This document shows, one piece after another, positions 33,323 to 42,459 of a stretch of DNA of 64,000 nucleotides. The DNA lies in contig NZ_JBHEQA010000006.1 in NCBI RefSeq assembly GCF_043678055.1, forward strand, positions 166,555 to 230,554, written 5' to 3'. Both the position numbers and the translations under genes were made by a program. Numbering within the stretch: the first letter of the stretch is position 1; the number at the start of each line of letters is the position of its first letter. The notes beneath the pieces were generated by a model. That model worked only from the letters and a program-made list of their open reading frames with translations, was not told where the DNA came from and searched no databases. Source of the stretch: Spongiimicrobium salis (GTDB taxonomy: Bacteria; Bacteroidota; Bacteroidia; Flavobacteriales; Flavobacteriaceae).

Positions 33323-35779
33323 ATGAAAAAACTGTTACTATTATGGATTGTGTTAATGAGTTGTAGCCTGTATGCTCAGGATCCATTGGCCATAAGATCC
33401 AGTGAAAATTCAACTACTTGTGTTCCAGATGCCACAGCAGGAGATTTAGTGAGGAACGGAAATTTTGAGCAATTCTCCCAAGTACCTTTCAGTATTAGTC
33501 AAATTGAAAGAGCTTGTGGTTGGGCATCTCCAACTGCAGGTACACCAGATTATTATCATAGAAATGCTACTTCTAGTTCGGTTAGAATTCCTGAAAATAT
33601 GGCCGGTAGCCAAGATGTGAACCCTACAGCGGGAGGTGATGCCTATGCAGGCATATTTTTTACTGGAGGAGCCAGGGAAATCATGAGAACCCAATTGGAT
33701 ACTCCTTTAGCTCCAAATACTGAATATAGACTTGTTTTTGATGTGTCGCGATCAGACAATCGTACAAATCAAATCAAGTTTCAGGCTTATTTGGGTTCTT
33801 TTTTTCAATTTCCTCCAGGAGTTGGAGAACTTCCAATAGAAGATGATGCGAATGGAATTTTATTGGAAAATGATGTGTTTTCAAACAATATGACAGGTTG
33901 GGATACTATCTCTTTTACGTTTACAACAGGTGCCATTGCCGGACAGGAGTACCTGTATTTAGGGACTATTTCAAATGTTGAAGTTTTGAACAATGGAATT
34001 GGAGCATATTATATAGATAATGTTAGTCTTCGTTTGGCAGATGACCCCCCCTGTGAAGCATGTAATACCACTCCATTTGTTGCTTTTGAGGTGGATGAAA
34101 ATTGCAAATACTCTTTTCTTGCACTAATAGAATCACCTGACTGTGTTGTTGATATTGCCTACAACTGGAGTTTTAGCAATGGGGAAACCTCTACAGCGGT
34201 CTTTCCAATGCTGACCCCAACGGAAAATGGAGATTTTACAGTTGCTCTGACACTTACTTATACACTGCCAGATGGCTCGCAATGTGAAGTGAGCAGTGCT
34301 ACCACGACATTTGAAGTGAGTTGTGTAGAAGTAGCCGAATGTCCTTCTTGCTCTACGGCATTATCGGAAGTAATTGATGCAATCATACCTGGTCCAGTTG
34401 CATGTGGGTCTTATGTTTTTCCATTACAAAGTGCATTGGACGAATGTTATGATATTACTGTAAATCCTGGAGATGGAAGCGATCCTTTTCTTTTAGTGGG
34501 CAATGCGATCAATATTCATAATTATACGGAAAACGGGACGTATACAGCTGTTATCATTGCCTCTGACGGGGTTAACACTTGTAGAAGACGGGTACAGCTG
34601 ACGGTAGATTGTTTTGATGATAAATGTCCCGACTGTCCTGATGCTGCGACTGAAATTATTGATGCAATCATACCAGGCCCGGCAGCTTGCGGATCTTTTG
34701 TTTTTCCTTTTCAGGAAGAATTGGATGAATGTTACGACGTTTTTGTAAACCCAGGAGATGGAAGTGATCCATTTCAATTGGCAAGTAATGCAATCAACAT
34801 CCATAACTATACGGAGAACGGAACCTATACTGTTTTGCTGACACTTACGGATGGATTGAAAAGATGTCAAGAGAAAGTGGAATTAACGGTGGATTGTTTT
34901 GATGATAAATGCCTGGATTGCCCTGATGCCGCGGCTGAAATTATCAATGCAATCATACCAGGCCCGGCAGCTTGTGGATCTTTTGTTTTTCCTTTTCAGG
35001 AAGAATTGGATGAATGTTACGACGTTTTTGTAAACCCGGGAGATGGAAGCGATCCCTTTCAATTGGCAAGTAATGCAATCAACATCCACAACTATACGGA
35101 GAACGGAACCTATACTGTTTTACTGACGCTCACGGATGGATTGAAAAGATGTCAAGAGAAAGTAGAATTAACGGTGGATTGCTTCGTAGAGGAATGTCCT
35201 AGTTGTGACGAGATGTTAACAGAAGTGATTGATTTGATCATCCCTTCACCTTCCAATTGTGCTTCTTACATCTTTCCGTTACCGGCCGATTTAGATAAAT
35301 GTGCTAGTGTTTTTGTAAACCCAGGAGATGGAAGTGGTTCTTTTCAGCTTCAAGGCAATGCACTAAACGTCCATACGTATACTGAAAATGGTACTTATAC
35401 CGCATTTATTACGGTTTCCACTGGCGTAAAACGGTGTCAGAAAAAGGTGGAATTGAATGTGAACTGTTTACGTTCGTCTTCAGAAAGTAAATTGATTACA
35501 AATCCCTCTGAATTGGAAAGACGAAATAGTATTGCCTATACTAGCGCAAATGCCATTGTCTACCCCAATCCTTTTACCAGTAGTATTCAGATTAAAAATA
35601 ACAAGAGTGTCGCGATCAAATCTGTAGAGATATATGGCTTTAACGGGCAACTTCTCGTGAAGAAGGACTATAGGTCTGGAGGAAGCATTGCGATTCCGGA
35701 AGGAATACAAGGGGTGTATTTTGCTAAAGTCTATTTTGAGGATGAAACAATAGAAACTATATCCTTGCTCAGGGAGTAG
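33323..35779 (+). CDS. Secreted T9SS cargo with four PKD-like repeats
   Basis: An 818-residue extracellular protein. Signal peptide MKKLLLLWIVLMSCSLYAQ; residues 25-240 form a lectin-like jelly roll (LVRNGNFEQF, YYIDNVSLRLADD); residues 243-336 form a PKD-like domain (WSFSNGETSTAVFPMLTPTE); residues 337-715 hold four Cys-containing 95-residue repeats each with VNPGDGS and YTENGTYT; the end (VYPNPFTSSIQIKNNKSVAI) is a type A T9SS sorting domain that is cleaved on secretion. Likely an adhesin or matrix protein. The two central repeats are nearly identical in DNA. Confidence 0.88.
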   Translation: MKKLLLLWIVLMSCSLYAQDPLAIRSSENSTTCVPDATAGDLVRNGNFEQFSQVPFSISQIERACGWASPTAGTPDYYHRNATSSSVRIPENMAGSQDVNPTAGGDAYAGIFFTGGAREIMRTQLDTPLAPNTEYRLVFDVSRSDNRTNQIKFQAYLGSFFQFPPGVGELPIEDDANGILLENDVFSNNMTGWDTISFTFTTGAIAGQEYLYLGTISNVEVLNNGIGAYYIDNVSLRLADDPPCEACNTTPFVAFEVDENCKYSFLALIESPDCVVDIAYNWSFSNGETSTAVFPMLTPTENGDFTVALTLTYTLPDGSQCEVSSATTTFEVSCVEVAECPSCSTALSEVIDAIIPGPVACGSYVFPLQSALDECYDITVNPGDGSDPFLLVGNAINIHNYTENGTYTAVIIASDGVNTCRRRVQLTVDCFDDKCPDCPDAATEIIDAIIPGPAACGSFVFPFQEELDECYDVFVNPGDGSDPFQLASNAINIHNYTENGTYTVLLTLTDGLKRCQEKVELTVDCFDDKCLDCPDAAAEIINAIIPGPAACGSFVFPFQEELDECYDVFVNPGDGSDPFQLASNAINIHNYTENGTYTVLLTLTDGLKRCQEKVELTVDCFVEECPSCDEMLTEVIDLIIPSPSNCASYIFPLPADLDKCASVFVNPGDGSGSFQLQGNALNVHTYTENGTYTAFITVSTGVKRCQKKVELNVNCLRSSSESKLITNPSELERRNSIAYTSANAIVYPNPFTSSIQIKNNKSVAIKSVEIYGFNGQLLVKKDYRSGGSIAIPEGIQGVYFAKVYFEDETIETISLLRE
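34331..35470 (+). repeat. Four tandem 285-bp repeats coding for PKD-like domains
   Basis: Units begin at 34331, 34616, 34901 and 35186, an exact 285-bp (95-codon) period. Units two and three are almost identical at DNA level, including synonymous positions, pointing to recent duplication or conversion; units one and four have diverged. Confidence 0.9.
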
Positions 35780-35800
35780 CATTAAGTTTTTTACAAAAAG

Positions 35801-35832
35801 AAAGGGGCTTTGTTCGCAAAGCCCCTTTTTTA
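35801..35832. terminator. Bidirectional terminator between convergent genes
   Basis: Perfect 12-bp stem AAAGGGGCTTTG / CAAAGCCCCTTT with a TTCG tetraloop and T runs on both strands, between the T9SS cargo gene and the small lipoprotein gene. Confidence 0.9.
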
Positions 35833-35850
35833 TGTTCCTATGATATATTC

Positions 35851-36369
35851 TCAGAAAGCACAACCTGTGGGTAATGGTTGCTGTTGGGCCAGACTTCCAG
35901 CGAAATCTGCATCAAGGGTAGTGCCGCTAAGCCCCTTTTCAACGGTCCCTTTGAAAACAACAGTGCCATATCCACTGGTATTCATATGGGCTCTTACATA
36001 GACTTCGGTATCGGCCTTAATAGCAATAGGACCTCCCGAACGTGTAAAAGGTTGTTCTTCTACATGGCTATGTGCCAAAATCCTACGATAGATAAGATTC
36101 CCTTTGGTGTCGATCACTTCCCACCAATCTGCATACTGGGCACAACCGGTATCAGGACTTGCAATAGTAACGCTAAAATTGTAATTGTCCTCATTGCCAC
36201 TGACTGTTACAGCAGTAACTTGGGCCAAAGCTTTATTGGTCATGTCTGAGGGGGTATCCATGGTGCTTATAACTTCTTGTTCCGTTACTCCGGCATTGTC
36301 TAAATCTGTAGCGCAGCAGGTGAAACTTAATATTACTAGCGTAATAAAAGTAGTTATAGGAGATTTCAT
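35851..36369 (-). CDS. Lipoprotein of unknown function
   Basis: A 172-residue lipoprotein. Start MKSPITTFITLVILSFTCC was chosen as the signal peptide start (an ATG three codons upstream lies against the accD stop). The mature part is a beta-sandwich-like domain: LAQVTAVTVSGNEDNYNFSV, WWEVIDTKGNLIYRRILAHS, GGPIAIKADTEVYVRAHMNT. The family is unnamed. It follows accD by 9 bp and could be read from the same message. Confidence 0.7.
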   Translation of the reverse strand: MKSPITTFITLVILSFTCCATDLDNAGVTEQEVISTMDTPSDMTNKALAQVTAVTVSGNEDNYNFSVTIASPDTGCAQYADWWEVIDTKGNLIYRRILAHSHVEEQPFTRSGGPIAIKADTEVYVRAHMNTSGYGTVVFKGTVEKGLSGTTLDADFAGSLAQQQPLPTGCAF

Positions 36370-36378
36370 AGCGTACAA

Positions 36379-37236
36379 TTACGATCGAACGGGAATGTTC
36401 TGTATTAAGTCGATATAAAGATTGATTTTCTTTTTTAGATCCTTTCTATGGGTAATAAAGTCCAAGAAACCGTGTTCTTTTACAAATTCTGCGGTCTGAA
36501 AGCCTTCTGGAAGTTCCTTTCCTGTGGCTTCTTTTACCACACGCGGTCCTGCAAAGCCGATTAAGGCACCAGGTTCAGAGATGTTAATGTCGCCTAACAT
36601 GGCATAAGAGGCGGTAGTTCCGCCCGTAGTTGGGTCCGTACAAAGGGAGATATAAGGAATTCCTGCATCGGCCAGTTGTGCAAGTTTTGCAGAAGTCTTC
36701 GCCAATTGCATTAAGGAGAGCGCTGCCTCCATCATTCGTGCACCTCCCGATTTGGAAACCATAACAAAGGGGATTTTCTTTTTAATGGCATGATCAATAG
36801 CCCGTGCAATCTTTTCGCCAACCACACTTCCCATAGAACCTCCAATAAAACTGAAATCCATACAAGCAATCACCACATCTTTTCCAAGGGACTTGCCCAC
36901 TGCAGTTCGTACGGCATCATTCAGGCCTGTCTTCTGCTGCGCGGCCTTTAAACGATCGGAATATTTCTTATTATCTTCAAATTTTAAGGGGTCTTTGGAT
37001 GTTAATTTGGTATCCAATTCCTTGAACTTATTATCAAAAAGAATTTCGAAATATTCTTTACTTCCAATTCTAACGTGATAATCATCTTCTGGACTGACAT
37101 AATAGTTTTTGGCAAGTTCCTCAGATTCCACAATTTTCCCGGTCGGGGATTTATACCATAACCCTTTGGGAGTGTCTTTCTTTTGCTCGGTAGCAGTCTG
37201 TATTCCTTTTTCCTTTCTTTTGAACCAAGATGACAT
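36379..37236 (-). CDS. accD: Acetyl-CoA carboxylase carboxyltransferase subunit beta, without zinc ribbon
   Basis: A 285-residue subunit that, with AccA, transfers carboxyl from biotin to acetyl-CoA in fatty acid synthesis. The crotonase core is complete (FIGGSMGSVVGEKIARAIDH, PFVMVSKSGGARMMEAALSL, GGTTASYAMLGDINISEPGA). The N-terminal segment where most bacteria have a four-cysteine zinc ribbon reads GLWYKSPTGKIVESEELAKN and YYVSPEDDYHVRIGSK, with no cysteine. The same loss is known in other Flavobacteria. It lies 35 bp after the aldolase gene. Confidence 0.95.
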   Translation of the reverse strand: MSSWFKRKEKGIQTATEQKKDTPKGLWYKSPTGKIVESEELAKNYYVSPEDDYHVRIGSKEYFEILFDNKFKELDTKLTSKDPLKFEDNKKYSDRLKAAQQKTGLNDAVRTAVGKSLGKDVVIACMDFSFIGGSMGSVVGEKIARAIDHAIKKKIPFVMVSKSGGARMMEAALSLMQLAKTSAKLAQLADAGIPYISLCTDPTTGGTTASYAMLGDINISEPGALIGFAGPRVVKEATGKELPEGFQTAEFVKEHGFLDFITHRKDLKKKINLYIDLIQNIPVRS

Positions 37237-37271
37237 AAGCTGAATGTTAAGTTGATATAACCCTTACGGGA

Positions 37272-38342
37272 CTACAATGTATTCACATTATTTAAATCTT
37301 CAAAAGCTTTTTTCAATCGCTCTACAAAAGATTTTTCTCCTTCTCGTAACCATACTCTGGGATCATAGAACTTCTTATTGGGCTCATCGCTTCCATTGGG
37401 GTTTCCGATTTGTGACTGTAAGAAATCTTTTTTGTCTTGAACGTAGTCACGGACTCCAGACAAAAAGGCATATTGTAAATCGGTGTCAATATTCATTTTG
37501 ATAACACCATAACTTATTCCTTCCCTGATTTCTTCTACGGTAGATCCAGACCCTCCATGAAAAACAAAATCAATATGATTGTGTTCCACATTGTATTTCT
37601 TAGAAATATATTCCTGGGAATTCTTAAGGATTTTAGGCGTTAATTTTACATTTCCGGGTTTGTAAACACCATGCACATTTCCAAAAGCAGCGGCAATGGT
37701 AAATCTTGGACTTACTTTGGATAGTTCTTCATAAGCATAGGCAACTTCCTCGGGTTGCGTGTATAATTTTGAATCATCCACATCGGAGTTGTCTACCCCG
37801 TCTTCTTCTCCACCAGTGATTCCCAACTCTATTTCCAAGGTCATGTCCATTTTGGCCATGCGTTCCAAGTAGCTCTTACAAATTTCAATGTTCTCTTCAA
37901 TAGGCTCTTCGGAAAGATCGATCATATGGGAACTAAAAAGCGATTTTCCAGTTTCTTTATAATGTTGTTCACTGGCTTCCAGAAGACCATCGATCCAAGG
38001 CAATAATTTCTTAGCGCAATGATCGGTATGTAAAATAACCGTGGCACCATAAGCCTCGGCCAATTGATGTACGTGTTTTGCTCCAGCAACAGCACCTAGA
38101 ATGGCAGCTCGCTGACCATCATTGGATAATCCTTTACCAGCATTGAATTGCGCGCCTCCGTTGGAAAACTGAATGATGACAGGAGCATTTAGACTCGCTG
38201 CTGTTTCCAGTACACCATTGATGGTGTCGGAGCCGATAACGTTTACAGCAGGAAGGGCAAACCCTTTTGCTTTGGCATAGTTGAAAATTTCTTGTACTTC
38301 ATCGCCTGTGGCAACTCCTGGTTTGATCGAATGGGTAGTCAT
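37272..38342 (-). CDS. fbaA: Class II fructose-bisphosphate aldolase
   Basis: A 356-residue zinc aldolase of glycolysis/gluconeogenesis. Zinc ligands are visible in ATVILHTDHCAKKLLPWIDG (two His), LEIELGITGGEEDGVD (Glu) and AAAFGNVHGVYKPGNVKL, plus VFHGGSGSTVEEIREGISYG. The long GITGGEEDGVDN segment is of the E. coli FbaA type. The promoter-like element is at 38377-38384. Confidence 0.96.
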   Translation of the reverse strand: MTTHSIKPGVATGDEVQEIFNYAKAKGFALPAVNVIGSDTINGVLETAASLNAPVIIQFSNGGAQFNAGKGLSNDGQRAAILGAVAGAKHVHQLAEAYGATVILHTDHCAKKLLPWIDGLLEASEQHYKETGKSLFSSHMIDLSEEPIEENIEICKSYLERMAKMDMTLEIELGITGGEEDGVDNSDVDDSKLYTQPEEVAYAYEELSKVSPRFTIAAAFGNVHGVYKPGNVKLTPKILKNSQEYISKKYNVEHNHIDFVFHGGSGSTVEEIREGISYGVIKMNIDTDLQYAFLSGVRDYVQDKKDFLQSQIGNPNGSDEPNKKFYDPRVWLREGEKSFVERLKKAFEDLNNVNTL

Positions 38343-38376
38343 GATAGTTTTGTTGAGCTCTTTTTAAATTAATTCA

Positions 38377-38384
38377 CAAAAGTA
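38377..38384 (-). promoter_or_regulatory. -7 element of fbaA-accD
   Basis: Minus-strand TACTTTTG, 35 bp before the aldolase ATG. No TTG at -33. Confidence 0.45.
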
Positions 38385-38399
38385 ATAAAATAATTTCCT

Positions 38400-40973
38400 C
38401 TAAAACGGATAATTTATGCCTATTTGCGGTATAGCGTTCGCAAAATTGAATTGTCTGAACCATCTTTGGGAAGGTTCTTCCGCGGGGTTATAGGTTTTAA
38501 AGCCAACATCGACCCTAAAGACAAAGTAGGTGAGGTCATAGCGCAATCCGAAGCCAGTGCCCAAAGCAATATCGGCCAAGGAACTGATACCGTTGAAGGT
38601 GGCATCGGGGTCATCCACATTGTCAAAAACATTCCAGATATTTCCCGCATCGGCAAATAAAGCGCCTTTTAAATCTCCGGCAAGAGGGAAACGATATTCC
38701 AAATTCAGGGCTATTTTGAGGTTTGCTTCATTAAAATCATTGATGTTTTGTGTTCTTCCAGGCCCCAGGGAATACGGAAACCATGCCCTATTATCATTTG
38801 CGCCGCCTGCAAAATAACTACGCGCAAAGGGAATGTTATCCGAGTTGCCATAGGGAACGGCCAACCCAAGGAAACTGCGAAACGCCAATACTTTGGATTT
38901 GGAAAGATCCCAATGCTTTATATAGTCAAGGTCGGTTTTGATGTACTGGGAATAGGGGACACCAAAAATGAGCCGATCTCCATTGTTCTCTTCAAAAGGG
39001 ATGATCCTTGAAATCCCCGATAGCAGATTCCCTGCACTTTCTAAACGAATTTGGTATTGGCTGAAACTCGCATCGTTGGGATTGCTCTTGTTGTTTTTAG
39101 AAAAACTATAGTTACTGGCAAAAATGAGGTTGTTCTCGGTCAAACGTATTTGTCGTTCATTAATATTACGAACCGTATTGAAGTCTTCATCCCCGTTGGG
39201 AATCAGGCCTTCATTTAATACTGCATTCGTAAATCCGGTGGTGCCGTTGGGAATAATTAATTGTGGGTCGGGATCATCATTAAAGAACTCGGCAAGCGCT
39301 GGATCATCTTGAAAATCATCAGCAATGGCATCCAATTGCTCAAAGGAGTTTTGGTATACATTAAAAAAACGCTCGGAATTTACATTTCGTACAAACTGTA
39401 TATTCAATAATTCCAAGGTGTTTTTTACACGATCCGAGGGAGTCCAGTCATACCCAAATACGGTATTAAAGGTCTGTTTGTCCAGTCCTATGTTTTGTTG
39501 AAAACTAATTCCCATAGACACATTGGTCTTAGGGAGCATGTAGAAAGGAATGATTTTTCGGGTATTCAACAAGGGGAACCATATTCGAGGAAAGGAAAGA
39601 TTGATATCCCCACCAATCTCTGAAAAAAAATCTTCGGGTAAAGAAGTATCGCTCAAAAGCCCAAAAGACCCCCTTCCACTAATGGTCAAGGTTTCCGCCC
39701 CTTTAAAAATATTTCGTTTTAGAAAGGAAGCGCCAAGAACAACCCCCAAGCGTTGAATGGTGGATCGGGTAAATTCAAAATTAACGCCCAAGGAATTCTT
39801 TTTGAGCGGCGATAAATAGATGTTCGTGGTCAGTTTGGTCCGGGTACTATCTTCAATAAACTCAATATTGGGATACCTAAAGGTATTGAGGTTGGTAATC
39901 TGTCTCCGGGTACGTATGCGATCCAGGTCGGTATACACACTATCTTTTTCTAGAAAGACAGCATCGGTAAGGGCTCTAGGGATATAATTTAATTTGTCCT
40001 TAAAATAAATCCTGTAATTCTCATAGTCAACAGATTGCAAGGTGTTTTTGTCCGTGTCAAATTCATAGTCTGTATAAATATTGATATGGTCAAAACGGTG
40101 TACTTTATATTCCGAACCTGTGAGGGAATCCCCTGTACGTTTTTTTAGATTGTTGATGTTCAATGTGGCATTGAGCATCTGATCATCTGTATTGACCGTA
40201 TCCTGTTCAATAGTATACCGAATGGAACTCTCCTGAAAGTTGTATATGCCCGAGTTTCTAAACAATTGAATAAGGCGCTCCCTTTCTTTATTAAAGTTGG
40301 AGGAATTAAACTGATGCCCTTCCTTGACATAGGAATCTATCTTGTGCAACTGATAGATGGAATCAATTGCGCTGGATTGGATGTTTTCGGATATGGTGTC
40401 AATGATATACGGATTTCCCAATTGTAGGTCATAGGTAACATCTGCTCTTTGCTTACGGGAACTGCTGTCAACCGCAAATGCTCCTTGTACATTAAAATAG
40501 CCCTTGGAACGATAATAGGCCTTTAGACGGGCTAGGGATTTTGTGCTTTTGACACTATCAACAATTACAGGGGGTTCCCCAATTCTCTTCAACCATTCGC
40601 TGAATCCCTTAACAATGAAAGATTCCCCCAAACGATTAACTTGTTTTTTTGAGAGGAGCTTGTTGAGGCGTTTTTCCCTTTTTTCCTTGCGTTGTAGCCA
40701 ATCCTGAAAAGAAGAATCCGGATTGGGTTTGGCAAGATTATATAGGTTGAGGCGAAGTGGATACCCCAGAATTGTACTATTGGGTTTTTGAAGGATTAGG
40801 CTTTGAACGGCGCCATTGGAGATTTTCTTATCATCGGCGATAACTTTGTTTTTATTCAACAATAATTGATCGTCTTTAACCCTTTTGAGTGCATTGCAGG
40901 ACAGCATGGCCATACATAGTGATAATAAGCTTATTTTTGTGAAGCTTTTTCTAAAACACAAAGGAATCCTCAT
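38400..40973 (-). CDS. tamL: BamA/TamA-family outer membrane lipoprotein (TamL)
   Basis: An 857-residue Omp85 protein with a lipoprotein signal peptide (MRIPLCFRKSFTKIS..LSC, start at codon 15 of the longer open frame, which reaches into the divergent gene). Residues 30-400 carry POTRA-like modules (LKAYYRSKGYFNVQGAFAVD). The C-terminal half is the barrel, with FGLRYDLTYFVFRVDVGFKT and a final INYPF. TamL is the lipidated Bacteroidota form of TamA, working with TamB in outer membrane protein or lipid assembly. Confidence 0.9.
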   Translation of the reverse strand: MRIPLCFRKSFTKISLLSLCMAMLSCNALKRVKDDQLLLNKNKVIADDKKISNGAVQSLILQKPNSTILGYPLRLNLYNLAKPNPDSSFQDWLQRKEKREKRLNKLLSKKQVNRLGESFIVKGFSEWLKRIGEPPVIVDSVKSTKSLARLKAYYRSKGYFNVQGAFAVDSSSRKQRADVTYDLQLGNPYIIDTISENIQSSAIDSIYQLHKIDSYVKEGHQFNSSNFNKERERLIQLFRNSGIYNFQESSIRYTIEQDTVNTDDQMLNATLNINNLKKRTGDSLTGSEYKVHRFDHINIYTDYEFDTDKNTLQSVDYENYRIYFKDKLNYIPRALTDAVFLEKDSVYTDLDRIRTRRQITNLNTFRYPNIEFIEDSTRTKLTTNIYLSPLKKNSLGVNFEFTRSTIQRLGVVLGASFLKRNIFKGAETLTISGRGSFGLLSDTSLPEDFFSEIGGDINLSFPRIWFPLLNTRKIIPFYMLPKTNVSMGISFQQNIGLDKQTFNTVFGYDWTPSDRVKNTLELLNIQFVRNVNSERFFNVYQNSFEQLDAIADDFQDDPALAEFFNDDPDPQLIIPNGTTGFTNAVLNEGLIPNGDEDFNTVRNINERQIRLTENNLIFASNYSFSKNNKSNPNDASFSQYQIRLESAGNLLSGISRIIPFEENNGDRLIFGVPYSQYIKTDLDYIKHWDLSKSKVLAFRSFLGLAVPYGNSDNIPFARSYFAGGANDNRAWFPYSLGPGRTQNINDFNEANLKIALNLEYRFPLAGDLKGALFADAGNIWNVFDNVDDPDATFNGISSLADIALGTGFGLRYDLTYFVFRVDVGFKTYNPAEEPSQRWFRQFNFANAIPQIGINYPF

Positions 40974-40997
40974 AGGGTTCAAAAATACATTATTTGT

Positions 40998-41720
40998 ATG
41001 GTTGTTAAAAACCAAATAAAATTTATAAAAACCCTACAGCAAAAAAAATGCCGAATTAAAAACGGAATGTTTGTAGTGGAAGGAATAAAAATGGTACAAG
41101 AGCTCCTGGATTCCGATTTTGTGGCCCATAAAGTATACAGTACACAGGTTGAATTACTAAGGACTCAAGCTGAAATTATTGAACAGGTCAGCGAAGCTGA
41201 ATTAAAAAAAATGAGCGGGCTGCAACATCCCAATACTGCGCTGGGCGTTTTTTTTATTCCGGAACACAAAAGCATTTCCACGGAAGGGTGGTCCGTTGCT
41301 TTGGACGATGTCCGAGATCCGGGAAATTTGGGGACCATTATTCGCTTATGCGATTGGTACGGGATTGAACATTTGATTTGCTCCCGAAATACTGTGGATT
41401 GTTACAACCCTAAGGTCTTGCAGGCTACTATGGGGTCAATTACCAGAGTACAGCTACATTATGTGGATTTGGAAAAGCAACTCCAAGAAGATCCACGTAA
41501 GGTTTATGGCGCTTTTATGGATGGTGATGATATGCGTCAACAAAATTTTCCTTCAGAAGGAATATTGCTTATGGGGAATGAGGCAAATGGCATATCCAAA
41601 GATATGCAGGCCTTAGTGAATGTCAAGACCGCGATTCCCCAATTTGGAGAAAAAACGGCCGAAAGCCTCAATGTAGCTACGGCAACGGCAATATTGCTCA
41701 GTGAATTGCATAGAACTTAA
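40998..41720 (+). CDS. TrmH/SpoU-type RNA 2'-O-methyltransferase
   Basis: A 240-residue SPOUT methyltransferase. N-terminal substrate-binding part (CRIKNGMFVVEGIKMVQELL), then the knotted catalytic domain with its three motifs: ALDDVRDPGNLGTIIRLCDW, GILLMGNEANGISKDMQA and QFGEKTAESLNVATATAILL. It methylates ribose in rRNA or tRNA; exact target not readable. It is divergent from tamL with a 24-bp gap. Confidence 0.92.
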   Translation: MVVKNQIKFIKTLQQKKCRIKNGMFVVEGIKMVQELLDSDFVAHKVYSTQVELLRTQAEIIEQVSEAELKKMSGLQHPNTALGVFFIPEHKSISTEGWSVALDDVRDPGNLGTIIRLCDWYGIEHLICSRNTVDCYNPKVLQATMGSITRVQLHYVDLEKQLQEDPRKVYGAFMDGDDMRQQNFPSEGILLMGNEANGISKDMQALVNVKTAIPQFGEKTAESLNVATATAILLSELHRT

Positions 41721-41744
41721 GATAGGGGATGGATGTTAAGATTC

Positions 41745-42455
41745 CTACTCAAAAGTGAAATTGATAAAGATACCCCTGGTCTTTAGAGATTCTATATTAC
41801 CGGTCCAAGGACTATTGGGGTCAAGATCGGGTATCAATTCATCGGTAAGTGCAAAAGTTCCTCGGATGGAAGGAGTGAACTTAAAATATTCGGTATAAAA
41901 TTCAATTCCAAACCCCACCTCATAATAGTAGGTAGTTTTGGTAAGTCTAAAAGTGCCACTACTATTGTCATCAGGACTGTCTTCATTGCTCCCAAGATTT
42001 AAGGAGGTGGACAGACCTCCTACAAGAAAGGGTTTCCAATTTCCCAATCTTTTGGCACTGACCTTTAATAATAAGGGAACATTGATATAGGTAGATCGCA
42101 CTTCACGAATGGCGTCATTGGCATTGTCAAAACCAGGGAAGCCCAAATTGCGTTGGGTATAAAATAAACCGGGCTCCAAGCGCAGATCCAAAAATTGATT
42201 CAAACGGAGCTCTCCAATGAGTCCCACATTGAAGCCAAAAGTTTTTTCTACAAGAATATCCGTATTTCTGGGACCTAAATCTTCTTTGTAATCAAACTTG
42301 AAATCATATTGGTTGAAGCCCAAAAAATAGCCCCAATTTAATAAAGGTTTATCAATAGTCTCCAAATTTATAATGGGATCCTCGTTAAACTGTGCTTGGG
42401 AAGATATAGGGTATAAGAGCAAAACACTGCCCAAAAAGAAAAAAATGTTTTTCAT
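41745..42455 (-). CDS. porT: PorT/SprT, type IX secretion protein
   Basis: A 236-residue outer membrane barrel protein. Signal peptide MKNIFFFLGSVLLLYPIS to AQ; conserved GYFLGFNQYDFKFDYKEDLG near residue 45 and the final GIFINFTFE. PorT is required for gliding and T9SS secretion. Its place 4 bp after ubiE and next to the TrmH-type gene is the usual flavobacterial order, which strengthens the call over other barrels. Confidence 0.85.
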   Translation of the reverse strand: MKNIFFFLGSVLLLYPISSQAQFNEDPIINLETIDKPLLNWGYFLGFNQYDFKFDYKEDLGPRNTDILVEKTFGFNVGLIGELRLNQFLDLRLEPGLFYTQRNLGFPGFDNANDAIREVRSTYINVPLLLKVSAKRLGNWKPFLVGGLSTSLNLGSNEDSPDDNSSGTFRLTKTTYYYEVGFGIEFYTEYFKFTPSIRGTFALTDELIPDLDPNSPWTGNIESLKTRGIFINFTFE

Positions 42456-42459
42456 GCTT

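Noticed and set aside
34331..35470. CRISPR or satellite-like array
   Set aside because: The 285-bp units are in-frame coding repeats for PKD-like domains, with no spacers.
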